Shown here: positions 1 to 7,400 of the stretch, one piece after another | Numbering within the stretch: position 1 is the first letter of the stretch | Layout: the number at the start of each line of letters is the position of its first letter | Source: an uncultured Eubacteriales bacterium | Lineage (GTDB): Bacteria > Bacillota_A > Clostridia > Lachnospirales > Lachnospiraceae | DNA: 9,816 nucleotides | Reading direction: 5' to 3' | Assembly: GCA_902803345.1 (NCBI GenBank) | Contig: CADCPV010000448.1 | Span: forward strand, 1 to 9,816 | The notes under the pieces: generated by a model | Told to the model about the DNA's origin: nothing | The model's database searches: none | Seen by the model: the letters and a program-made list of their open reading frames with translations, nothing else | Translations under genes and position numbers: made by a program

Positions 1-866
1 GCATAGGTCTCGATCATGGCTGCGTCTGTTTCGGCCGCCGTCAGGTTGGAACACTGGGCAAAAGCCGCAATCCCGATCCGATCCACACTTTGCGGAAGCT
101 TCAGTTCCCGGATACCGGTATACATGAACGCATACGATCCGATGTTCTCGATTCCTTCCTCGAAAACAACTTCCTCCAGCGTGGAACAGTATGCAAAGGC
201 ATACTGCGATATCAGCTTCACCGATCCCGGTATCTTGATGCTCGTCAGCGGAAGGCCCATCAGCGCAGAGGTTCCGATATACACCGTGCCCTCCGGAATC
301 GTCAGATGGCCGTCCTCGTCCGGCATATTCGATGCGACCAGAATGGTACCGTCGCTGCTGTACAGCTTGCCGTCAATAATCCGGTAGTTCTCCGAGTTCT
401 CGTCTTCCAGAATGAATTCCGAGACCGCGATGCCGGAGAAAGCCGCCGGCCTGATCCACTGGATCGACGCCGGAAGTACACAGCCATCCGGGAACGAACA
501 GCCGTAGCCCAGAGACTCCGCGCCCAGCTCCTCGAGGTTTTTCGGGAGTGCCGTGATTTCCGTGAAGCAGGAATACAGTGCCCGATCTCCGATGACCCGG
601 ATGCTGTCCGGAAGATTCACATTGAACATGCCGAAGAACTCGAAGGCATGTGCGGAAAGAACTTCCACTGTATCCGGGAGTACCATTTCCGGAACGGACG
701 CACCGGAAGACACATCGATGATGGAATCCAAACCTGATCCGATGACCGTCACCGGCAGTCCTTCCACCCCCGCGGGAACCGTCACGATTTCATCTTCGCC
801 CACATAGGAATACAGCGCCGCGTGCGTCGGTGTCAGGATGAAATGCATCGTGCCCTGTTCTGTCGA
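1..866 (-). repeat. LRR module B of the downstream peptidase (incomplete)
   Basis: Residues from about 1175. It starts with the entry motif (LTPTHAALYSYVGEDE, then GLPVTVIG) and has about eight LRR units, such as LPQSVDRIGIAAFAQC, before the window ends. One DG-type insert (IIDGKLYSSDG) is visible. The remaining units and the cap should lie beyond base 1. Confidence 0.78.
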
Positions 867-3800
867 CACATCCCGCTCTCCGATCACCGGCTCTACATCA
901 TAAGACACCGTAATGCCCTCGCGGGTTGCATATTCTTCAGCAAAACTTCCTTCGCTGCAGTGGAAAATCATATCATCCGAGAACATGGAGCTGCCGGTGA
1001 TCCGGATCAGGCTGTCCGGCAGATAGATTTCATAAGGATAATCATTGTCAAACCGGTTGTTTTCACCGATCTGCTCCATAATCGCAATGTCAAAGTCCTT
1101 TACACCGTCCGGAATGACGTAGACCTTCAGGGGATTCGCCGCAAACTCGATCATGGAGTCTCCGGCCTTCGACAGGAGCGCTCCATCCTGGGACGAGTAC
1201 CAGGGATTCTCCGGATCGACTTCGAAAGCGCGGTGCGTAAAGCCCGTGAAGGCCTCCTGGCCGATATAACGAAGGTTTTTTCCGATCCGGATGATCTGCT
1301 GCTCTTTCGGGGCTTCCGACAGGTTGCTCGAAACCCAGGCCGAACTGAAAGCATATTTGCCGATTGTATGAAGGCTCTCCGGGAAGGCCGGGACTGCAAG
1401 GTTCTTTGTAAAATAGAAGGCGTAGTTGCCGATTTCCGCAAGGCCTTCCGGAAGGATTACTTCCGAAAGGCGCGAACACGCGAAGCAGTCCGAAAGAATC
1501 CTGACGCACTCCGGCGCGAGCTCGACGCTTCCTTCCATTGCCGCCGGACAGGAATGCGCCAGCGTATAATCTGCAGAATAAAGAACGCCGTCTTTCATCG
1601 CATAAGCTTCGTTTTCTTCCGGAAGAATGATCTCCAAAAGATCATTGCTGCACGCAAAAGCGCCGCGGCCGAGATACGTAAGGCCGGCTGGCAGGCTGAT
1701 CGAGAGAAGCCCGCTTTCCGAGAAAGCATAGGCGCCGATTTCCGTGACAGTTTCCGGAATCTGAAGCTGTGTGAGCGCCTTGCATCCGCCGAATGCCCGG
1801 GAGCCGATCTGCTGCAGATTCGCGGGAAGCCGGATTTCCGCAAGGTCCTTGCAGGCATAGAAAGCGGTGGAACCGATTTTTTCGACGGTGTCCGGCAGGA
1901 TGACCGATTTCACAGGCGTATAGCTGTTTTCACTGTACATAATCAGTTTGCCGAAAGCGCCGATCCCAAGCTCAGTTACCGGCAGCCCTTCTGCACTGTC
2001 CGGCACCTCAACCTCTTCATCCGAACCGCTGTAATTTGTCAGAACAGCGTGGTCGTCATACAGCAGGAAGTCCATCTCACCCTTTTCCGTACGGACGGAC
2101 ACCGTTCCGCACTTGCCTTCCGGCTCGATCTTAACCGGGTCCGCAACATAGCGTTCTCCGTTTTCGTCCTCAATCGTGACAAGATAATACAGATCCTCCG
2201 AAAGCTCGGAAGCATGCACGATCGAAAAGCCGAAGGAATCCTCCAGATTTTCCATCTGGGAGCCTGTCAGCTCTCCGTCACTCCATTCCGACAGCGGCAG
2301 CAGTTCCCCGTCTGCATTCCACGTGGGGATCAGCCACTGGAAATAGTAGAAAATCGAATCATAATGCGAGACGTCTATGGTCTCCTTGCCGCCCGAATCC
2401 GCATCTCCGGAAGCAGAGTTGATCGTCCGGATTGACAGCGTGCCGCTCTTCCTGTCCTCCTGCAGCACGATGCTGATATCGGTGGCTTCGCAGACGAGAC
2501 GCGTAAAATAGGAAATGCCGCTCGACAGAAGACGCGTTCTCCGGGTCTGATAAAGCACGCGGCGTTTGCTGCGCTCGGCTTCCTCCATCGGCCAGAGACG
2601 GCTGTTCTCACCGGACTGCAGGACGACAAGCTCCGGGTCCAGCGCGAAATGCATAACGCCTTCCTTGTCCACATCCGCCGTGCAGTTCTCCAAAGCGGGA
2701 ATGAATTCACCGTCCCCGACTCTGCAGAGGATCGTATAGCTCGCCTTGACGATGTTTTCCTGCTGTTCTTCGGTGAGTTCGATCGTATATTCGCCGTCAC
2801 GGATTTCCGGCGCCGGGATTGTCCAGTCTCTTCTTTCCGCGTTCTGCCAGAGTTTGCTGATGCGCTCCAAAAGGGTATAATACTCCCCGTTCAGACCGAG
2901 CTCCTTATAGGTGTTCTGCATTTCGTAGAACTGGCTGCGGTTTCCCGACGGGTAATACAGGGTAACGCCGCAGGCGTTTTCCACATTTGAATAGTTATGG
3001 ACGATCAGTTCCCCGAGCCGCCGAAGAAGCGCTTCGCTCTTGTCCGCGTCGAGTTCCGAAAGCCTGTCGGTAAAATCCCCAAGATCCACGAGATCAAAGG
3101 CGTAGAGCGTTCCTTCTTCCGCCTTTCCCGTGAGGCCGAAGCTCTTCGAATCATTCCGGATCGCCGCAAGACCTGCGACACCGCCCTTGTTGACGCTCTC
3201 CAGCATCGCGGAGGCGGCGTTTCCGAGTGCACGCTGCATCATACTGATTGCGGACAGGTCCGCGACGCTGATTGTCACGTCCGGGTCATAGTATTCGTTT
3301 CGCTTCGCTTCGTAATAATCCCGGTAGCAGTCCACGATCGCGCCGCCGATTTCCACGGGATCATCGCTGTCATTCAGGATACTGAGCCAGTGGTAATCCC
3401 AGCCGTCACCGGGTTCTACTTCCTCCGAGCCCACATAATAATCCGCGAATTTCGACCAGATCGTCATATTCTCGAGGCAGCCCATGAGACAGGCGTCAAA
3501 GCCCACAAGGTCCAGATTATCTGCACCGGAGAATTTCGTTTCGCTCATCGCAAGATCCATTTCCGACAGCAGAAGCCCGTCGCCGTTATAGAGTTCATCC
3601 GAGCCGTAGCCCCATAAAGGTCCGCCGCCGTGATCCCACATGACAAGCATGTAGTGTTCCGCAGGGAAATATTCCGTGCAGAAATTGACAAAACCCGTGA
3701 GCGTTTCCTTCGCGCCCATATCCGCGTTTTTCTCGGTCGATGCGACAACGCGCTGATCAGTCCCGAGACTCATGTCAATGACACAGTTTTTGTCACAGGG

Positions 3801-4385
3801 AATATTGGTTGTCCAGCGTGTCGATCCGCCGGTATAAAGAATCAGGTTTGTACGCGAAAAGTCCAGTCCGGATGCCGCCATTTCCTCCATATCGTTGCTG
3901 GCGGCGCCGAGAGCGCTCTCAAGGTTCGAGCCAATCATATAGACCATGACCGTCCAGGGTTTTTCCTCGCCGGGCTCGATCTGAATGTCCGTGATTTCCG
4001 CGTCTTCGGAGTTGAATTCCTGGTTTTTCTTGGCCAGCGCGCGGGAATATTCTCCCGCATCGGAAGTGCTTTCGGAATTGTCATCCGGATCGGTGCTTTC
4101 CTCTTCGGTCGGTTCTTCGGAGCTTTCTTCTTCGGTCGTTTCCGCTTCCGTCGTCTCTTCCGTACTGCTTTCTTCTGAGGAGCGCTCCGTCAGAGGCTCT
4201 GTTTCTGTCTCCTCCGGGGTCGTCTCTTCCTGAGTTGTCTCTGTCTCAGGGGAAGTCTGCTCATCGGTTTCACGGCTTGTCCGGATGACCTCCGCGCCTT
4301 CTTCCCTGCCCTTGAAAATACCGCAGGAAGACAGACCTGACAGAATCAGGACTGCTGCTAAAAATATACAAAGACCATGCTTCAT
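1..4385 (-). CDS. Surface lipoprotein: clostripain-type (C11) cysteine peptidase fused to BspA-like leucine-rich repeats (C-terminus outside window)
   Basis: Open without a stop from ATG at 4385 to the left window edge, at least 1461 codons; I checked the frame line by line over most of its length and saw no frameshift. Residues 1-21 are a signal peptide ending in the lipobox-like LSSC (Cys21). Residues 22-111 are a Glu/Thr/Ser-rich stalk. Residues about 142-510 form a peptidase C11 domain: WTVMVYMIGSNLE from 144, catalytic His252 in WDHGGGP, catalytic Cys299 in GFDACLMG. About 510-765 is an unassigned connecting region. About 765-1175 and 1175 onward are two leucine-rich-repeat modules with units like LPDTVEKIGSTAFYAC, roughly 18 units visible. 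C11 enzymes cleave after Arg or Lys; the LRRs suggest binding to a host, dietary or bacterial partner. The start is fixed by AAGGAGG seven bases upstream. Compared with its upstream paralogue about 200 C-terminal residues should lie beyond base 1. The substrate is unknown. Confidence 0.9.
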   Translation of the reverse strand, partial: MKHGLCIFLAAVLILSGLSSCGIFKGREEGAEVIRTSRETDEQTSPETETTQEETTPEETETEPLTERSSEESSTEETTEAETTEEESSEEPTEEESTDPDDNSESTSDAGEYSRALAKKNQEFNSEDAEITDIQIEPGEEKPWTVMVYMIGSNLESALGAASNDMEEMAASGLDFSRTNLILYTGGSTRWTTNIPCDKNCVIDMSLGTDQRVVASTEKNADMGAKETLTGFVNFCTEYFPAEHYMLVMWDHGGGPLWGYGSDELYNGDGLLLSEMDLAMSETKFSGADNLDLVGFDACLMGCLENMTIWSKFADYYVGSEEVEPGDGWDYHWLSILNDSDDPVEIGGAIVDCYRDYYEAKRNEYYDPDVTISVADLSAISMMQRALGNAASAMLESVNKGGVAGLAAIRNDSKSFGLTGKAEEGTLYAFDLVDLGDFTDRLSELDADKSEALLRRLGELIVHNYSNVENACGVTLYYPSGNRSQFYEMQNTYKELGLNGEYYTLLERISKLWQNAERRDWTIPAPEIRDGEYTIELTEEQQENIVKASYTILCRVGDGEFIPALENCTADVDKEGVMHFALDPELVVLQSGENSRLWPMEEAERSKRRVLYQTRRTRLLSSGISYFTRLVCEATDISIVLQEDRKSGTLSIRTINSASGDADSGGKETIDVSHYDSIFYYFQWLIPTWNADGELLPLSEWSDGELTGSQMENLEDSFGFSIVHASELSEDLYYLVTIEDENGERYVADPVKIEPEGKCGTVSVRTEKGEMDFLLYDDHAVLTNYSGSDEEVEVPDSAEGLPVTELGIGAFGKLIMYSENSYTPVKSVILPDTVEKIGSTAFYACKDLAEIRLPANLQQIGSRAFGGCKALTQLQIPETVTEIGAYAFSESGLLSISLPAGLTYLGRGAFACSNDLLEIILPEENEAYAMKDGVLYSADYTLAHSCPAAMEGSVELAPECVRILSDCFACSRLSEVILPEGLAEIGNYAFYFTKNLAVPAFPESLHTIGKYAFSSAWVSSNLSEAPKEQQIIRIGKNLRYIGQEAFTGFTHRAFEVDPENPWYSSQDGALLSKAGDSMIEFAANPLKVYVIPDGVKDFDIAIMEQIGENNRFDNDYPYEIYLPDSLIRITGSSMFSDDMIFHCSEGSFAEEYATREGITVSYDVEPVIGERDVSTEQGTMHFILTPTHAALYSYVGEDEIVTVPAGVEGLPVTVIGSGLDSIIDVSSGASVPEMVLPDTVEVLSAHAFEFFGMFNVNLPDSIRVIGDRALYSCFTEITALPKNLEELGAESLGYGCSFPDGCVLPASIQWIRPAAFSGIAVSEFILEDENSENYRIIDGKLYSSDGTILVASNMPDEDGHLTIPEGTVYIGTSALMGLPLTSIKIPGSVKLISQYAFAYCSTLEEVVFEEGIENIGSYAFMYTGIRELKLPQSVDRIGIAAFAQCSNLTAAETDAAMIETY
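870..2093 (-). repeat. LRR module A of the downstream peptidase
   Basis: Residues about 765-1172. It has the entry motif (YDDHAVLTNYSGSDE, then GLPVTELG), about ten LRR units such as LPANLQQIGSRAFGGC, two inserts containing DGVLYSAD and DGALLSKAGDS, and the cap FHCSEGSFAEEYATREG. It corresponds unit by unit to module A of the upstream paralogue. Confidence 0.8.
4053..4322 (-). repeat. Low-complexity Glu/Thr/Ser stalk of the downstream peptidase
   Basis: Residues 22-111 hold runs such as ETTEEESSEEPTEEEST, more Glu- and Thr-rich than the stalk of the upstream paralogue. The DNA shows matching short repeats built on GAA/GAG, ACN and TCN codons, which could vary in length by slippage. It ends at the shared EYSRALAKKNQE motif. 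Confidence 0.75.
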
Positions 4386-4392
4386 CACAAAA

Positions 4393-4399
4393 CCTCCTT
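4393..4399 (-). promoter_or_regulatory. Ribosome binding site of the downstream peptidase gene
   Basis: AAGGAGG on the minus strand, seven bases before the ATG at 4385. It lies inside the 26-bp gap that follows the TGA of the upstream paralogue. There is room for an RBS but not for a separate promoter or a terminator, which supports co-transcription. Confidence 0.85.
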
Positions 4400-4411
4400 C
4401 ATGGCCGGGGT

Positions 4412-7400
4412 TCAATCTGCCGAAACCGTTTCGGTCCAGGGCCAGTTATTTTCAAAAGCCCACTCGTAAGCGGAACTGTCTTTTTCAACATACAGTGTCA
4501 GCGGTTCTTCCGGCAGATCCCGATAAAGCCGGTCCGAAAAAGCGTAAGACCGGATTACGGTCACGCTTTGCGGAATCACAATGCCTTCAAGGCCGTCGCA
4601 GAGCGCAAAAGCGAGCTTTCCGATCGCAAAAACGCCTTCCGGAATCTCCAGAATGCCGGTTTTTTCACCCGGGCAGGAAATCAGCACCCGTCCGGAGCCG
4701 TCCATCAACATTCCGTCCACAGCGGAGAACGAAGTATTCTTTTCATTCACTTCATATGCGGCGATCCGGAGGCAGGTAAAACAGTTCACGCCGATTTCCT
4801 GCAGGTTTTCCGGAATCAGAAGAACCTGCGCTTCCAGCTCTTCGTAACGCTCCGCATTCCGGTCGCCGTAGCGGGTTGCGAGCACATGGTTTCCGATCTT
4901 CCGGAGGCTTGCGGGAAGCACGATCTGCTCCGGATAAATGTCGGAAAAGGCGCCTTCTTTGATTTCGACCAGGTTCTCGCCGAAATCGATCTTTTTCAGT
5001 TTGGAGCAGAAGGAGAAAGCCCCTTCTCCGATGACTTCCGCATGCAGGGAGATCCGTTCCAGCCAGCCGTGACCCTGAAAACAGTTGTCTCCGATCACCC
5101 GCAGGCTTTCAGGGAAGTCGATTTCCGTGAAATAGCCCGAATTAAAGTTGCCGGCACCGAGTTCCTCCAGCCCCTCACTGAAATGAATCTCCTCTAAACT
5201 GTAGCTTCCGTTGAAGGCATAGTCTCCGATCAGCCGTACGGACGACGGGATCGTCAGGCTTGCGATCCGCTGGTGGGAGAACGCATAGGGGCCGATCTCC
5301 TCCGTCCCTTCCGGAATCACAAGTTCATAGTCCGGGCAGACGCCGTGAAGAAGCGTCTTCCCGTCCGCCGAGAAAATCATACCGTCTATAATACAGAAAT
5401 CCGGCGATTCCGTATCCTCTAATACAAAAGCCCCGACCGTCATGCCCTCAAACGCACCTGATTCAATATCCCGGAGTGTTTTCGGGATCAGAAGCTCCCC
5501 GCAATCCTCAAAGACGCCGGAAAATGCTTCTCGGCCAAGCTTTTCAAGCTGCGCCGGAAGTGCTGTGAAATGTTCCCTGCAGACGGAAAAGGCCTGTGAC
5601 CCGACCACCCGAAGATTTTTTGGGAGATTAATGGTTGAAAGTTTCACATTAAAGAATGCCTGGTCTGCAATCACCTCAACGGTTTCGGGCAGGATGATTT
5701 CCCGGGCGACATCGCTTTCATCCGTGAAATAGTTCCATTTTCCGTAAAGGCTGTATTCCCCGGTACCGATGATCGTGACCGGGCGCCCTGCGACTTCAGC
5801 CGGGATTTCAATTCGTTCGTCCGTTCCCTTGATCAGCTGCAGACCCGCGTGGTTTTCAGTAAGGTAGAATACCAGTGAGCCGTTTTCTGTCGGAATCTCC
5901 GTCTCGGACTGCGGCGGCTCGATATCATTGCTTTTCATGATTCCGTACCGGGTGGCAAAATCGTCTGCATAGGTCCCGGGACTGCAGTGGAAAATCATGC
6001 TGTCCCGGTAGATGAAAATGCCCGTCATCCGGATCATGCTGTCCGGGAGGAAGATATCAGAAGTCGTCTTGTCAGACCACATGTCGTACTGTCCGACCTG
6101 CGTCAGAATCGAGAGGTCCAGATCCCGAACGCCTTCCGGGACCACCAGAACACGCTCCTTCAGGACAGAAAACTCCGTCAGCGAGTCTCCGCTCTTCGTA
6201 AGAAGTGCGCCGTCTTTCCCGGAAAAGCGCGGATTGTCGGGATCGACTGTGAAGCAGCGCGGAACGATGCCCATAAACGCACCGCGCTGGATCTCGGTCA
6301 GGTTCTTTCCGATATGGATCTGCTGCATCTCCGAATGAATATATTCCGAAGTCAGGTCCATCAGTTCGTGGCCGAAAGCGTTGTATCCGACCGACTGAAG
6401 ACTCTCCGGAAGCTTTGGCATCTCAAGGTACAGGGGTTTATAGAAGGCGTAGTTTCGAATGGTCAGAAGTCCTTCCGGAAGGCTCAGAGAATCAAGGTGC
6501 GTCCAGGAGAAGCAGTCCGCGCCAATCTCCTCGGTATCCTCGTGCACCGAAGCCGATCCTGTCAGCGCTGCCGGGAAGGCGATCATCGTTTTGTGGTCTT
6601 TCGTGTACAGGCCGCTGTCCGTTACACAATAATATTCATTCTCATCGGAAAGGCGGATTTCAGAAAGCGCTTCGCAGCAGGCAAAAATGCCCTTTCCGAC
6701 AGATTCGATCCGGTCCGGAAGTGTTACGGTCTGAATCGTCGCACAGTCCGAAAAGGCATAGTCCCCGATGCTTCTCAGGCTGTCCGGAAGCGTGATTTCC
6801 TGAAGATCCACACAGACCGAGAAAGCCTGCGTCCCGATCAGTTCCAGCCCTTTCGGAAGCACAATGTGCTGCAGGTCCGCACACATATAAAATGCCGCGT
6901 GTCCGATTTCCCGGACCGAATCCGGAAGCGTCAGCGACAGCAGCGGATAATGCTCGCCGACACCGACATAGTCCATGTTGATCCGTTTGAAGAAGGCTTT
7001 CGGACCGATCGCGGTCAGCGGAACACCGCCGAATTCACCGGGCACCGTGAGTTCCAGGTCATTTCCCTCATAGGACAGAAGCACCGCATGATCCGCATAA
7101 ACAGCCGCCGTCAGAACGCCTTCAGGCGTCTCCGTCCGCACGGTTTCATAAGCCCGTTCGGGCTCGATCAGGAAAGGCTCCGTCAGGTATTCGCTGCCGT
7201 TTACATCCGTGATGCTGACAACATAGTAGAGGTCTCCGGAAACTTCTGAACTCCGGACCTTCGTAAAGCCAAAGGAATCACCAAGCGTGAGGCTTGTTTT
7301 TCCTGTATAGTCGCCCGTTTCCCATGAAGATACGGGCATCAGCTCCCCGTCCTCCCGGAAACTCGGAATCAGCTCGTTATAGGCATAACAGATTGCGTCA

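Noticed and set aside
822..2435. 537-codon open frame on the plus strand
   Set aside because: It lies wholly antisense to the downstream peptidase gene. Its product is Arg/His-rich with no recognisable domain, and it has no convincing RBS. It is a by-product of the codon use of the real gene.
1..4385. Possible truncated or broken gene at the left edge
   Set aside because: The frame is open to base 1 and aligns with the paralogue throughout, so it is cut by the window, not visibly disrupted.
4386..4411. Possible promoter or terminator between the two peptidase genes
   Set aside because: The gap is 26 bp with an RBS and has no stem-loop with a U run and no promoter elements.
1..7000. Frequent TTCCGGAA/TCCGGA words suggesting DNA uptake signals or a repeat array
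   Set aside because: They follow from Leu-Pro-Asp/Glu-Ser and similar codons at each LRR turn and occur at LRR spacing within the coding frame.
5987..7249. 420-codon open frame on the plus strand
   Set aside because: Antisense to the LRR region of the upstream peptidase, with the same Arg/Phe-rich character, explained by the repeated LRR codons on the other strand.
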